Positions 6,211 to 16,481 of a DNA stretch of 64,000 nt are shown here, in pieces. The translations under genes were made by a program, and so were the position numbers. Numbering within the stretch: position 1 is the stretch's first letter; the number at the start of each line of letters is the position of its first letter. Source of the stretch: Bdellovibrionales bacterium. Lineage in GTDB: Bacteria > Pseudomonadota > Alphaproteobacteria > UBA9219. Below the pieces are notes generated by a model. The model was not told where the DNA came from. It searched no databases and saw only the letters and a list, made by a program, of their open reading frames with translations. The DNA lies in NCBI GenBank assembly GCA_041662785.1, contig JBAZRW010000001.1:124001-188000 (forward strand), written 5' to 3'.

Positions 6211-7185
6211 ATGACCTCTTCTAAAATAACACTTGGCTCTCATATGGGAAAACACCCGCTTAAAACTGCCAGCCGTGGTGAAACGCGTATCTCTCCGCCT
6301 TCACAAACGCCTCTTCTTGAAACACTCTACGTCAATAAAACCAACCCTAAAAAACCTCACTTACCGCCCCATCACCAAAAACATATCCTGCAGACCAATC
6401 AGACCGCCCAGTTTGTTCCCCACAGCAATCACGATTGGTTGAACGATTCCAGTATTATCAAGCTCCGCGGCTTTACGGCTCGCTATATCACCTTTACGAC
6501 TCGTAATATCACTGTGGCGAAGGCCTACCGCAAATTCGCCGCCGTTCCTACCTGTACACATTATATCGAAACAGCCGATCTGGCCGTTAATCTCAATGGC
6601 GGAATTAAGCTTCCCAATGAGGTCATAGCCTTTGCCGCTTATGCCCATGACCTTATCGAAGATTTTGCTCAAGACTCACCAGAAATGGAAGCCTCCTTCA
6701 TCGTCAATCGCTGCTGGAAAGGCGATCAAAAATGGAAGCCGCTTCTTATCGATACGCTAGAAAAGATAACAGACCCCCCCGCCTTATACGGCGCAGCGCG
6801 GCATGAAGAACAAATCCGCGTCGCCAATAACGAAGACCCTTCAGGTCTTGTTGCCCATATTCGTTTTTGTGACAAACTCAGCACGCTTAATCGGGACTAC
6901 ACAACGCTGCTGGACGGCGTCATGCCCTTTGGCACGGAAGATCGGTTCCGTCGGTATTTTGAAGAACGTCTTGAGGTCGTCGACGCACTGAACATCAATC
7001 CGCGCCTAAAGCGCTGGTACTACCGCCTCATTAGCAAAGTTGAGACGGCCATTGAGACAAAGCCCAAGGGGCTGAGAAACGACTTCCTCGACCCCGTCAA
7101 TTATGTTTTGCGCTCAACGTCGGATTACAAAAAAATTAAGCCCAAGCTTCGCTCGGCCCTCACAGTTCTTGCCCCCTCCCTTTAA
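6211..7185 (+). CDS. RelA/SpoT-like HD-domain protein
   Basis: 324 residues. The first 80 or so are poorly conserved and basic/Pro-rich. The middle resembles the HD hydrolase domain of SpoT and MESH1, which removes pyrophosphate from (p)ppGpp: a His at 117 (TCTHYIETADLA), the HD doublet at His146-Asp147 in AAYAHDLIEDF, and a later Asp in HIRFCDKLSTLNRD that corresponds to the metal-binding KLADRLHNM region. No synthetase or TGS domain is present. A small alarmone hydrolase or other HD phosphohydrolase is the best reading, but the substrate is inferred. It lies immediately right of the DnaA-box cluster and 65 bases before parE. Confidence 0.7.
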   Translation: MTSSKITLGSHMGKHPLKTASRGETRISPPSQTPLLETLYVNKTNPKKPHLPPHHQKHILQTNQTAQFVPHSNHDWLNDSSIIKLRGFTARYITFTTRNITVAKAYRKFAAVPTCTHYIETADLAVNLNGGIKLPNEVIAFAAYAHDLIEDFAQDSPEMEASFIVNRCWKGDQKWKPLLIDTLEKITDPPALYGAARHEEQIRVANNEDPSGLVAHIRFCDKLSTLNRDYTTLLDGVMPFGTEDRFRRYFEERLEVVDALNINPRLKRWYYRLISKVETAIETKPKGLRNDFLDPVNYVLRSTSDYKKIKPKLRSALTVLAPSL

Positions 7186-7250
7186 TCCGATTACACTCCC
7201 CCATCCGTGATTCGCGGGTTTTTATACGTTTTTTTGAGTGTTCAGGATCC

Positions 7251-9245
7251 ATGTCCGATTTATTTCCCGCTGGCTCTGCCGCCGTGCGTCAACAAGATTC
7301 TTATGATGCCAACGATATCGAAGTCCTAGAGGGGCTGGAGCCCGTGCGCCGCCGTCCGGGCATGTATATCGGCGGCACGGACGAAGCCGCCCTGCACCAT
7401 CTGGTCGCCGAAGTTTTGGACAACGCAATGGACGAAGCCGTCGCGGGCTTTGCCAGCAGGATCGAGTTGGAGATGGGCGCGGACAACCAGATCACGGTGC
7501 GCGACAACGGACGCGGCATTCCCGTCGACAACCACCCGAAGTTTCCGGGCAAATCCGCGTTAGAAGTCATCCTGACCACGCTGCATTCGGGCGGAAAATT
7601 TTCCAATAAGGTTTATCAGACCTCTGGCGGTCTGCATGGCGTCGGCATTTCCGTCGTCAACGCGCTGGCCGAAGAAATGACAGTTGAAGTCGCGCGTGAC
7701 AAGCACCTTTTTGTGCAAAGTTTTTCGCGTGGCGCTCCGCTTGGCAAGTTGAAGAAAATGGGGGCCGTGAACAGGCGCGGCACAACGGTTATCTTCAGAC
7801 CCGATACCGAGATTTTTGGAACCAAGCTCCGCTTTAAGCCCTCAACGCTCTACCGCATGGCGCGTTCCAAGGCCTATTTGTTCCGAGGCGTCGAAATCCG
7901 CTGGAAATGCGAACCTTCGCTGATTAAATCCGATGAGCATACGCCGACCGAAGCGACCCTTCATTTTCCGGGAGGCCTCGCCGATTACCTGACATCCGCC
8001 CTTGAAGAACGCGCCACTGTCACGCCCCAACTCTTTAGCGGGATGGCCGATCTGCCCGATGGCAAAGGTAAGGTTGAGTGGGCCGTGGCGTGGCCAGAAG
8101 ACGGCATCGGCTTTTGCCATTCCTATTGCAACACCATTCCCACGCCGCAAGGCGGCACGCATGAATCTGGCCTGCGCTCGGCCCTTTTGCGAGGCCTTCG
8201 TGGCCATGGTGAGCTTTTGAACAACCGCCGCGCAGCAGTTATCACAGGCGATGAAGCCTTTGGCGATGCGGCAACGTTGATCTCGCTGTTCATCCGTGAC
8301 CCACAGTTTCAAGGTCAGACGAAAGACAAACTAGCCACCATCGAGGCCACACGCCTTATTGATCAAGTCGTCAAGGATCACTTTGACCATTGGCTTTCCG
8401 CCGATCCTATCAGCAGCAAAGCTCTTTTGGATCACTTGACCTTAAAAGCCGAGGAACGGGCACGCCTTTCGCAAGCCAAAGACATGGCCCGCAAGACCGC
8501 CACGCGCAAGTTGCGCCTTCCTGGCAAACTATCCGATTGTTCATCTACCAGCGCGGAGAATACCGAGATTTTCCTTGTCGAAGGCGACAGCGCGGGCGGC
8601 TCAGCCAAACAAGCCCGCAATCGCGAGACGCAAGCCATCCTTCCCCTGCGCGGCAAAATCCTCAACGTGGCTTCCGCCAGCACCGACAAGCTGCGCGGCA
8701 ATCAGGAAATCTCTGACCTCACGCTGGCCCTTGGCTGCGGGATGGGAAGCGCGTTTGAGTTAAGCAAGCTGCGCTATGAGCGCGTCATCATTATGACCGA
8801 CGCCGATGTGGACGGGGCGCATATTGCCTCCCTCCTCATGACCTTTTTCTATCGCGAAATGCCCGCGCTGATCACAGGCGGTAAACTGTTTTTGGCACAA
8901 CCGCCGCTCTATCGCATCACGCAAGGAAATAACACCGTCTATGCCCGCGATGATGCCCATAAAGAAGAGCTTTTGGAGACGACCTTTAGCGGGCGCGGCA
9001 AGATCGAAATCAGTCGATTTAAAGGCCTTGGCGAGATGATGCCTGTCCAGCTACGCGAAACCACGATGGATCCACGCTCGCGCAATCTGCTGCGCGTGAT
9101 TATCACCGAGCCGGACTCGCCGGATCGTTTGGACGATATTAAGGAAACCGAAAACCTCGTCGAAAAACTGATGGGCCGTAAGGCTGAATTACGCTTCCAA
9201 TTCATACAGGAAAATGCTCGTTTCGTGCGCGAAATCGATATTTGA
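7251..9245 (+). CDS. parE: DNA topoisomerase IV subunit B
   Basis: 664 residues, typical ParE length and shorter than GyrB. The GHKL ATPase part shows EVLDNAMDEA (about residue 55), RDNGRGIPVD and GLHGVGISVVNAL. The TOPRIM part shows LVEGDSAGGSAKQARNRETQAILPL (about residue 440) and MTDADVDGAHI (about 515). The ending RFQFIQENARFVREIDI is characteristic of ParE rather than GyrB. With ParC it forms topoisomerase IV, which separates daughter chromosomes and relaxes supercoils. No parC lies in the window. Confidence 0.95.
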   Translation: MSDLFPAGSAAVRQQDSYDANDIEVLEGLEPVRRRPGMYIGGTDEAALHHLVAEVLDNAMDEAVAGFASRIELEMGADNQITVRDNGRGIPVDNHPKFPGKSALEVILTTLHSGGKFSNKVYQTSGGLHGVGISVVNALAEEMTVEVARDKHLFVQSFSRGAPLGKLKKMGAVNRRGTTVIFRPDTEIFGTKLRFKPSTLYRMARSKAYLFRGVEIRWKCEPSLIKSDEHTPTEATLHFPGGLADYLTSALEERATVTPQLFSGMADLPDGKGKVEWAVAWPEDGIGFCHSYCNTIPTPQGGTHESGLRSALLRGLRGHGELLNNRRAAVITGDEAFGDAATLISLFIRDPQFQGQTKDKLATIEATRLIDQVVKDHFDHWLSADPISSKALLDHLTLKAEERARLSQAKDMARKTATRKLRLPGKLSDCSSTSAENTEIFLVEGDSAGGSAKQARNRETQAILPLRGKILNVASASTDKLRGNQEISDLTLALGCGMGSAFELSKLRYERVIIMTDADVDGAHIASLLMTFFYREMPALITGGKLFLAQPPLYRITQGNNTVYARDDAHKEELLETTFSGRGKIEISRFKGLGEMMPVQLRETTMDPRSRNLLRVIITEPDSPDRLDDIKETENLVEKLMGRKAELRFQFIQENARFVREIDI

Positions 9246-9320
9246 GTGTTAAACTATTAACCTTTTCCGTTCATAGTTTCGCTTCCTATCCCTTTTCTTA
9301 CCCAAAAAGGAGCGAAATCC

Positions 9321-9926
9321 ATGACCGAGACAAAGATGACGATAACGGATAAGACCGGCAACCCCGCGCCGCTTGGCTTGCTGGGCTTCGGTATGACAAC
9401 GGTATTGCTGAACTTTCACAATATCGGCCTTTACCCCCTTGATTCCATGATTTTAGCGATGGGCCTTTTTTATGGCGGCATCGCGCAAATGATCGCGGGC
9501 ATCATGGAATGGCGCAAAGGCAATACGTTCGCCACAACCGCCTTTCTTAGCTATGGTTCCTTTTGGCTCACGCTTGTCGCGTTGATCCTTATGCCCAAGA
9601 TGGATCTTGGCGTTGCCGCCCCTGCAAAAGACATGTCGATGGCCTTATACCTGATTATGTGGGGCCTCTTCACACTGGGCATGTTCAAGGCCACCTTCTT
9701 GCTAAACCGCGCGTTGCAATTTGCGTTTGGCACACTGACCCTTTTGTTCTTCCTTTTGGCCATGGGCGATGCCACAGGCTTGGAATCAATCACGCACTTT
9801 GCGGGTTGGGTTGGGATTGCTTGCGGCGCTTCAGCCATCTATGCCGGTCTGGCTCAAGTCCTCAATGAAGTTGAGGGCAAGGTCGTTTGGCCCCTTGGCT
9901 ACTATGTTAAGAAAAGAGGGCATTAA
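9321..9926 (+). CDS. satP: SatP/GPR1/FUN34/YaaH family acetate transporter
   Basis: 201 residues with six hydrophobic segments. The family signature NPAPLGL appears at about residues 13-19, followed by a conserved loop ([26 protein letters not shown], split by a membrane turn) and [10 protein letters not shown]. Characterised members are acetate/succinate-proton symporters or channels of the inner membrane. AAGGAG sits 10 bases upstream of the ATG. A strong terminator follows, so it is probably a single-gene unit. Confidence 0.92.
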   Translation: MTETKMTITDKTGNPAPLGLLGFGMTTVLLNFHNIGLYPLDSMILAMGLFYGGIAQMIAGIMEWRKGNTFATTAFLSYGSFWLTLVALILMPKMDLGVAAPAKDMSMALYLIMWGLFTLGMFKATFLLNRALQFAFGTLTLLFFLLAMGDATGLESITHFAGWVGIACGASAIYAGLAQVLNEVEGKVVWPLGYYVKKRGH

Positions 9927-9948
9927 GTCCTAAAAGACCTGCTATGAG

Positions 9949-9987
9949 GGGCGCTGGAGACACTTTTCTCTCCAGCGCCCTTTTTTT
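9949..9987 (+). terminator. Intrinsic terminator after satP
   Basis: A 12-bp perfect stem GGGCGCTGGAGA/TCTCCAGCGCCC with an 8-base loop is followed by TTTTTTT. Confidence 0.95.
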
Positions 9988-10052
9988 GCTTTATTTATAG
10001 GGCATCACCTGCCAAACAAAAGGCAAAAGACGGCACATAACTCAGGATCTCT

Positions 10053-12032
10053 ATGCCAAGAAGACCACAAAAAAAGAAATTTACGCTGCACTCCTTTTTC
10101 TCATGGGAAGGCCTAGGCGAGTCCGCGAAAAAAACGTTCACCTTCGCCGGCAAAGCCTTCGTCCTTTTGGCGATCTGGGGCACGCTTTTGGGTGGCGCGG
10201 TTGTGGCCTATTACGCCTATGACATGCCCGACATCCGCCAAATCGCGCAGCCAGAGCGCCGCCCTGCCATCACGCTACTCGCCGATGACGGCACGGTCTT
10301 TAAACGCTATGGCGATCTAGCCGGACAGCGCGTGACACTCAAGGATGCCCCCCCCAATCTCATCAATGCCATTTTAGCGATTGAGGATCGGCGCTTTTAT
10401 AGCCATTTCGGCGTCGACGTTTTCGGCCTCCTTCGCGCCTTTGTCCAAAATGTCATCGCAGGGCATGTCGTCCAAGGTGGCTCAACCCTTACGCAGCAAC
10501 TCGCCAAAAACCTGTTCTTAACGCCCGAACGCACCGCGCGGCGCAAGGTGCAGGAAATGCTCCTCTCCCTTTGGCTGGAGCATACCTACAGCAAAGATCA
10601 AATCCTGACCGCCTACCTCAACCGTGTCTATCTTGGTGCGGGCGCTTATGGCGTCGATGCGGCGGCGGAAGTCTATTTCAACAAGCCCGTGAGCGCCCTT
10701 AATTTACGCGAGTGCGCGACGCTCGCAGGCCTCCTTCGCGCACCCTCGCGCTATGCCCCCACCAATAATCCGGCAGAGGCAGCAGCGCGCACGCGTGTCG
10801 TTCTGGCGGCCATGGCGGATGCGGGCTATATCGCCGAATCCGATCAAGCCTTGGCCGAGGCCTCCATCCCGCTGCCCCAACGCAAACCGGGCGCAGGCGG
10901 CGATGGGCATTACTTTGCGGACTGGATCGTGGATCAGGTGAACGCTTTGCTTGAAAACGCGCCGCAAGATATCGTTGTCCTTACCACCATCGACCTTAAG
11001 CTGCAGCGCGTGGCTGAGCGTAAGCTGGATGGGATCCTCGCCGCCGAAGGCGCGGCCAAGAAGGTCGAGGAAGCGGCGCTAATCTCAATGACCCCCGATG
11101 GCGCGGTACGCACGATGGTGGGCGGGCGCGATTACGGCGAAAGCCAGTTTAACCGCGCAACGCAAGCCATGCGGCAACCCGGCTCTGCCTTTAAGCCCGT
11201 TATCTATCTGGCCGCGCTACGCCAAGGCCTGTCGCCTGAGGATATGTTCGAAGATGCTCCCATCAAAATCGGCAAGTGGGCGCCAGCCAACTACGACGAG
11301 AAGTATCGCGGCATGGTTTCTGCACGGCAAGCGCTGGCGCAGTCCATCAACACAGTCGCTGTGCGCGTCTTACAACGCGCGGGGCTAAACAACGTACTGG
11401 ACACGGCGCGGGCGTTGGGCGTGACCTCGCCGCTTGATCCCGATTTATCCTTGGCGTTGGGAACCAACCTGATGACGCCGTTGGAGCTGACAGGCGTTTA
11501 CGCCGCTCTCGCCACCGGTGGCCGCGCCGTCACGCCCTATGGCATCAAGGAAATCCGAAGCCGCGAGGGCAAGATTCTCTACCACCGCGAGGACGTAACT
11601 TTGCCCGTCACGGTCGAGCCACAAGCCGTGGCAACGCTTGTCTCGATGATGGGCGATGTCGTGCGCTATGGCACAGGAACCCGCGCCGCGCTGGATCGCC
11701 CCGTCGCGGGAAAGACGGGCACAAGCTCGGACTATCGCGATGCGTGGTTTGTCGGCTTTACGGGCGATTTGATCACGGGCGTGTGGATGGGCAACGACGA
11801 CAATAAGCCGATGAAAAAGGTCACAGGCGGCAGCCTGCCCGCTACTTTATGGCACGATTACATGGTTGAGGCCGAAAACGGCCAGCCGGTACGCGATTTC
11901 GGCCTAGCACAGCCTCAAGGCGAACCCTCGGTTGAGGTTTTCCATGACGCGCCCCCCGATGAACAAGAAGAAAGCAAAACGGACTCTTTGGGCGACCTTA
12001 TCCGCAGCCTGACGGGAAGCGGAAAGCCATAG
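10053..12032 (+). CDS. Class A penicillin-binding protein (PBP1A-type)
   Basis: 659 residues. A basic cytoplasmic tail and one membrane segment (about residues 34-56) precede a GT51 glycosyltransferase domain with catalytic Glu111 in AIEDRRFYSHFGVD and QGGSTLTQQLAKNLFL. The transpeptidase domain has Ser378-x-x-Lys381 (GSAFK), Ser431-Ile-Asn and Lys554-Thr-Gly-Thr (AGKTGTSSDYRDAWFVGFT). The protein polymerises glycan strands and cross-links peptides in the periplasm. The length fits shorter alphaproteobacterial PBP1A forms. The extra OB-like insert of E. coli PBP1A is not evident. The gene stands alone between a terminator and amn. Confidence 0.95.
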   Translation: MPRRPQKKKFTLHSFFSWEGLGESAKKTFTFAGKAFVLLAIWGTLLGGAVVAYYAYDMPDIRQIAQPERRPAITLLADDGTVFKRYGDLAGQRVTLKDAPPNLINAILAIEDRRFYSHFGVDVFGLLRAFVQNVIAGHVVQGGSTLTQQLAKNLFLTPERTARRKVQEMLLSLWLEHTYSKDQILTAYLNRVYLGAGAYGVDAAAEVYFNKPVSALNLRECATLAGLLRAPSRYAPTNNPAEAAARTRVVLAAMADAGYIAESDQALAEASIPLPQRKPGAGGDGHYFADWIVDQVNALLENAPQDIVVLTTIDLKLQRVAERKLDGILAAEGAAKKVEEAALISMTPDGAVRTMVGGRDYGESQFNRATQAMRQPGSAFKPVIYLAALRQGLSPEDMFEDAPIKIGKWAPANYDEKYRGMVSARQALAQSINTVAVRVLQRAGLNNVLDTARALGVTSPLDPDLSLALGTNLMTPLELTGVYAALATGGRAVTPYGIKEIRSREGKILYHREDVTLPVTVEPQAVATLVSMMGDVVRYGTGTRAALDRPVAGKTGTSSDYRDAWFVGFTGDLITGVWMGNDDNKPMKKVTGGSLPATLWHDYMVEAENGQPVRDFGLAQPQGEPSVEVFHDAPPDEQEESKTDSLGDLIRSLTGSGKP

Positions 12033-12123
12033 GGTGACGCTTGGGGCTACAAAAATCTTCATTAGATTTTAAGGCAAGGACGGCTTATAGTTAAGGCCTC
12101 ACCTTTACAAAAAATATCCACCC

Positions 12124-13596
12124 ATGTCTTCTTCCGCGCCTTTTATGCCGCTCCCCGCCCGTCTTTTTACCGACGCTGTTGAGGCGCTCGCCTATGTCAC
12201 TGAGCTTTATGCCTCTAACATCGCGGCCATTCGCGATGCCTTTGCCAATTTCGTCGAAGGCCAAACGCCAACGATAAAGGTCGAGGCCTTTTACCCCTAT
12301 CTATCAATCAAAACCACGCAGCTGGCCTTGCCCGACACGCGCCTGTCCTATGGCTTTGTGACCGAGCCGCATCGCCACACCACAACGCTAACGCGCCCCG
12401 ATGTCTTTGCCTCCTACTATCTGGAGCAATTTCAACAGCTGTTGAAAAACCATGATGTACCGCTGGAAGTCGGCCTAAGTTCAACGCCCATTCCCATTCA
12501 CTTCGCCTTTCAAAACGGGGCACACGTCGAAGGAGGCCTATCCCCCGCCCGCCTGACCTTGCTGCGCGAGATGTTTGACGTGCCCGACTTGTCCGTCATC
12601 GACGATTCTATCGCCAACGGCACGTGGTTTTCGCAAGAAGCCGAGGAAATGCCGCTGGCGCTTTTCACCGCGCCGCGCGTCGATTATTCTCTGCAACGTC
12701 TGCGCCACTATACAAGCACGGACGCCGAGCATTTCCAAAGCTTCGTGATCTATACCAACTATCAATTTTATGTTGATGAGTTTGTCCGGCAAGGCAAAGA
12801 GATGATCGAAAATCCTTTGGACGATCAACGCGAGCATCCCACCCGCCGCTATGTCGAGATGGTTGAGCCTACCTTGCTCACGTCGCCCAGTGCCCGTCAG
12901 ACCTTGCCGCAAATGCCCGCCTATCACCTGAAACGCGCCGATGGGCGCGGCATAACGATGATTAACATAGGCGTCGGCCCCAGCAACGCCCGCACCATTT
13001 CGGATCATGTCGCCGTTTTGCGCCCCGATGCGTGGATTATGCTGGGTCACTGCGCGGGTCTGCGCCGCTCACAAAAACTGGGCGATTATGTTCTGGCGCA
13101 CGCTTATGTCCGCGACGATCATGTTCTGGACAAAGAACTTCCCTTATGGGTTCCCATCCCCGCGCTGGCCGAAGTGCAACGCGCCATCGAAAGCGCCGTC
13201 TCGCATGTCACGGGGCACGCGGGGTACGATCTGAAATCCGTGATGCGTACGGGCACGATTGTCTCCACCGACAACCGCAATTGGGAGATTTCAGGCTATA
13301 CCGATCTTGTAAAACAATTCTGCCAAAGCCGCGCCATCGCGCTGGATATGGAATCCGCCGCCATTGCGGCCAATGGCTATCGCTACCGCGTTCCCTATGG
13401 CACACTGCTGTGCGTTTCGGATCGCCCGATGCACGGCGAAATTAAACTGCCCGGCATGGCCACCGACTTTTATCAAAAGCAAGTCAATCAGCATTTGGCC
13501 ATCGGCCTTAAAGCCATCGACCTTCTGCGCGAGATAGGGTTTGAAGCCCTGCATAGTCGTAAGCTCCGCAGCTTTACCGAAGTGGCGTTTAAGTAA
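12124..13596 (+). CDS. amn: AMP nucleosidase
   Basis: 490 residues, close to E. coli Amn (484). It hydrolyses AMP to adenine and ribose 5-phosphate, controlling adenylate pools. The N-terminal regulatory half begins PLPARLFTDAVEALAYVTELY. The C-terminal half is a nucleoside phosphorylase-type domain: INIGVGPSNARTISDHVAVLRPDAWIMLGHCAGL, with the purine-binding part ALDMESAAIAANGYRYRVPYGTLLCVSDRP. Its own promoter would lie in the 91-base gap after the PBP gene. Confidence 0.95.
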   Translation: MSSSAPFMPLPARLFTDAVEALAYVTELYASNIAAIRDAFANFVEGQTPTIKVEAFYPYLSIKTTQLALPDTRLSYGFVTEPHRHTTTLTRPDVFASYYLEQFQQLLKNHDVPLEVGLSSTPIPIHFAFQNGAHVEGGLSPARLTLLREMFDVPDLSVIDDSIANGTWFSQEAEEMPLALFTAPRVDYSLQRLRHYTSTDAEHFQSFVIYTNYQFYVDEFVRQGKEMIENPLDDQREHPTRRYVEMVEPTLLTSPSARQTLPQMPAYHLKRADGRGITMINIGVGPSNARTISDHVAVLRPDAWIMLGHCAGLRRSQKLGDYVLAHAYVRDDHVLDKELPLWVPIPALAEVQRAIESAVSHVTGHAGYDLKSVMRTGTIVSTDNRNWEISGYTDLVKQFCQSRAIALDMESAAIAANGYRYRVPYGTLLCVSDRPMHGEIKLPGMATDFYQKQVNQHLAIGLKAIDLLREIGFEALHSRKLRSFTEVAFK

Positions 13597-13640
13597 TACC
13601 AATCCCCCAATGAACTGACACGCAAAAACAACAAGAAAAA

Positions 13641-13765
13641 CGGGATCCCCGCTTTCGCGGGGATGACGCTAAAGGGGAGTATCGCCACAAAAAACCCCGT
13701 CATTCCCGCGCCCTCGTCCCGCCGCACTTGCGGCGGGCGAAAGGGCAAAGCGGGCATCCCGTTTG
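13641..13765. repeat. REP-like palindromic repeats between amn and uvrB
   Basis: A perfect stem ATCCCCGC/GCGGGGAT at 13645-13664 is followed by GACG. Then come CGTCATTCCCGC and a second stem CCCGCCGC/GCGGCGGG at about 13719-13738, ending GCGGGCATCCCG. The CGTCAT.CCCGC and GCGGGGATGACG edges match the repeat family at 20963, 37635 and 53269. The gap lies between two converging genes. Confidence 0.75.
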
Positions 13766-13811
13766 TTTTTTCTCTACGAGTCACTTCATTCGCTTTTTGG
13801 TATAAGGCTGG

Positions 13812-15857
13812 TTATAGCTTGGCAATCTCCATCTCTGCCGCCTCCAGCCGCCGGATTTCATCGCGCAGGCGGGCGGCGTCTTCGAAATCGAGGTTACTGG
13901 CCGCATCCTTCATCTGTTTCTCAAGAGCGCGAAGGCGGCTCTGCAGCTTCTTGCCGCTGAAGACTTCTGTGCCCACAGGCACATTGACGTGATCGCCGCG
14001 CTCGTAAACCGAGGACAGAATATCGCCAATGTTTTTCTTGATGCTTTCAGGTGTGATGCCATGAAGGGCGTTATAGGCCTGCTGTCTTTCGCGCCTGCGG
14101 CCTGTTTCATCCAAGGCCGCCTGCATGCTGCCCGTAATTTTATCGGCATAAAGAATGGCGCGACCTTCCACATTGCGGGACGCGCGCCCAATCGTTTGGA
14201 TCAGCGACACGCGTGAGCGCAAATAGCCTTCCTTATCCGCATCCAAAATAGCGACAAGCCCACATTCGGGAATGTCGAGTCCCTCGCGCAAAAGGTTGAT
14301 CCCCACCAGCACATCGCACACGCCAAGGCGCAGATCACGGATAATCTCGATCCTCTCCAGCGTATCCACGTCCGAGTGGATATAGCGCACCTTGATCCCC
14401 GCCTCGGTCATGTAATCGGTGAGCGCTTCGGCCATCTTTTTGGTGAGCGTCGTCACCAAAATACGCATCCCTTTTTTCACAACCTCACGCACCTCGGCCA
14501 GAAGGTCATCCACCTGATGATCCGTTGGGCGAATGATCACGGGCGGGTCGATAAGGCCCGTGGGGCGCACCACCTGCTCGGTAAAGACGCCTTGCGTTTG
14601 CTCTAGCTCCCACGGCCCCGGGGTCGCCGACACAAAGATGGTTTGCGGGCGCATCGCGTCCCACTCCTCAAACTTCAAGGGGCGGTTATCGACGCAAGAC
14701 GGCAGGCGAAAGCCAAAAGTAGAAAGGGTCGTTTTCCGCTGAAAATCGCCGCGATACATCGCATGAAGTTGCGGGATCATGTTGTGGCTTTCATCCGCGA
14801 AGAGCAGCATATTTTTGGGCAGATACTCAAACAGCGTGGGCGGAGGCTCTCCCGCGGCTCGGCCCGTCAGATAACGCGAGAAATTTTCGATGCCCGAACA
14901 ACTTCCCGTCGCCAGCATCATTTCCATATCAAAAGTGATGCGCTCACGCAGGCGTTGTTCCTCCACCAATTTGCCTTCCGCCAAAAGCTCCTTTAGCCGC
15001 GCTTGCAAATCCACTTTGATCTTGGCCACCGCCTGCTCAATCGTGAATTGCGGCGTGACGTAGTGGCTGTTGGCGTACAGCTTCACGCCGTCCAAAACCA
15101 TGCCCTTTTCGCCCGTCAGAGGATCAATCTCGATAATCTTTTCAATCTCATCGCCAAACAGAGAAAAACGCCACGCGGTGCTTTCCAAATGCGCGGGGAA
15201 CACCTCAACCGTGTCGCCCTTCACGCGGAAATCGCCGCGCCCAAAGCCGATATCATTGCGCTTGTATTGAAGCTGCACAAAGCCCGCGAGAAGTTCTTGC
15301 CGAGGAATCGTCTGCCCCGCCTGCAAGGCCAGCACCATATCCTGATACGTCTCTACCGATCCGATGCCATAAATGCACGAGACGGAAGCCACGATGATCA
15401 CGTCGTCACGCTCCAGCAGCGAGCGCGTGGCCGCATGGCGCATGCGGTCGATCTGCTCGTTGATCATCGACTCTTTTTCGATATAGGTGTCCGTCTTAGG
15501 AACATAGGCTTCGGGTTGATAATAGTCGTAATAGCTGACGAAATACTCCACCGCGTTATCGGGGAAAAAGCTCTTCATCTCGCCATACAATTGCGCGGCA
15601 AGAGTCTTGTTGGGCGCAAGAACCAAGGCGGGACGCTGCAAGCGCTGGATCACCTGCGCCATTGTGAACGTCTTGCCAGAGCCTGTGACGCCCAAGAGCA
15701 CCTGATCCCGTGCGCCCGCCTCTAACCCCGCGCAAAGCGCGTCAATGGCCTGCGGCTGGTCGCCAGCAGGCTGATAGTCGGACACAAGCCGAAAACCCCG
15801 CCCCGCTTCGGGGCGAAAGTCCGGCTTCTTCACATCGGCAAAGGTGGGAAAGGTCAT
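13812..15857 (-). CDS. uvrB: Excinuclease ABC subunit B
   Basis: 681 residues. UvrB verifies DNA damage and positions UvrC in nucleotide excision repair. Walker A reads [13 protein letters not shown]. The damage-probing beta-hairpin region includes [13 protein letters not shown]. Helicase motifs such as [14 protein letters not shown] and [12 protein letters not shown] are intact. The C-terminal UVR motif ([19 protein letters not shown]) that binds UvrC is present. Its Shine-Dalgarno AGGAG (minus strand, 15872-15868) lies in the 3' arm of a 10-bp hairpin followed by six T residues directly before the ATG, so expression may be controlled there. Confidence 0.97.
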   Translation of the reverse strand: MTFPTFADVKKPDFRPEAGRGFRLVSDYQPAGDQPQAIDALCAGLEAGARDQVLLGVTGSGKTFTMAQVIQRLQRPALVLAPNKTLAAQLYGEMKSFFPDNAVEYFVSYYDYYQPEAYVPKTDTYIEKESMINEQIDRMRHAATRSLLERDDVIIVASVSCIYGIGSVETYQDMVLALQAGQTIPRQELLAGFVQLQYKRNDIGFGRGDFRVKGDTVEVFPAHLESTAWRFSLFGDEIEKIIEIDPLTGEKGMVLDGVKLYANSHYVTPQFTIEQAVAKIKVDLQARLKELLAEGKLVEEQRLRERITFDMEMMLATGSCSGIENFSRYLTGRAAGEPPPTLFEYLPKNMLLFADESHNMIPQLHAMYRGDFQRKTTLSTFGFRLPSCVDNRPLKFEEWDAMRPQTIFVSATPGPWELEQTQGVFTEQVVRPTGLIDPPVIIRPTDHQVDDLLAEVREVVKKGMRILVTTLTKKMAEALTDYMTEAGIKVRYIHSDVDTLERIEIIRDLRLGVCDVLVGINLLREGLDIPECGLVAILDADKEGYLRSRVSLIQTIGRASRNVEGRAILYADKITGSMQAALDETGRRRERQQAYNALHGITPESIKKNIGDILSSVYERGDHVNVPVGTEVFSGKKLQSRLRALEKQMKDAASNLDFEDAARLRDEIRRLEAAEMEIAKL

Positions 15858-15892
15858 AAAAAATCCGCTCCTGTCTTAACGGCAGGAGCGGA
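15858..15892 (-). promoter_or_regulatory. Hairpin plus T-run that contains the uvrB ribosome-binding site
   Basis: On the minus strand TCCGCTCCTG pairs perfectly with CAGGAGCGGA across a 9-base loop, and TTTTTT then runs straight into the uvrB ATG. It has the form of an intrinsic terminator for the upstream unknown gene. Its 3' arm also carries the AGGAG that uvrB needs, 10 bases from the start, so folding would both end transcription and mask translation initiation. Confidence 0.75.
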
Positions 15893-15929
15893 GTGTAGGC
15901 GCATTAAGAAAGGGGAGCAAGATGGGGGG

Positions 15930-16481
15930 TTAACCACCCGGACGAAGATGCCTAGCAAAAGTGTGTGTGTGCTTTTTTACGCCATCCCTTACTGCTTCGC
16001 CCAACTTTCCGACAGCAATTTTTCTTAATTCCATAGAACTGTTTGGCCCCGTAAGAACTTTCAAAGCATGTCTAGCTCTTCGCCTGTTTATTTTAGAGAT
16101 TTTCTGGTTCGCTCTTTCTTGAAGAGCTGCCTCACGAGAAATCTGCCGTTCGCGTTCTTTGAATAGTTCCGCTACAGTAGTGTTCTTCGTGACAAGATGA
16201 CTTGTATAACCTGTAGAGAGCTTTATAGGGTAATCATCGCTCATCTTCATTTTTTGCCTTAAAGCAACGGCTTCTTCAAATAACTTTTGTGGTGTAGCGT
16301 TTGGATCGGCTAGATCGACCTCAAAAGCAAGCTCTTCATAGCCACTGCCAAGCACTTTTTGAATGCGCACGGGCAAGGGTTGACCTGTACTCAATTCTCG
16401 GAGGCCTTTTTCTAGTTGTTCCGCAGAATACACACTCTCTTCAGGAGAATAGATCACCAACCCCTTAATCGCTTGCGTCAT
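15930..16481 (-). CDS. Unknown basic protein
   Basis: 183 residues from the ATG at 16481, which has a strong GGAGG site (AAAGGAGGGAAAC). An upstream frame adding 20 residues is less likely. The N-terminal half is mixed alpha/beta (MTQAIKGLVIYSPEES, PVRIQKVLGSGYEELAFEVDL). The C-terminal half is strongly basic and helical (RERQISREAALQERANQKISKINRRRARHALK). No signal peptide or membrane segment is seen. AT content is higher than in uvrB. A hairpin with a T-run separates it from uvrB. Function unknown. Confidence 0.65.
   Translation of the reverse strand: MTQAIKGLVIYSPEESVYSAEQLEKGLRELSTGQPLPVRIQKVLGSGYEELAFEVDLADPNATPQKLFEEAVALRQKMKMSDDYPIKLSTGYTSHLVTKNTTVAELFKERERQISREAALQERANQKISKINRRRARHALKVLTGPNSSMELRKIAVGKLGEAVRDGVKKHTHTFARHLRPGG

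Noticed and set aside
15003..15725. 240-codon plus-strand frame opposite uvrB
   Set aside because: It mirrors the conserved uvrB reading frame and has no domain and no own start signal.
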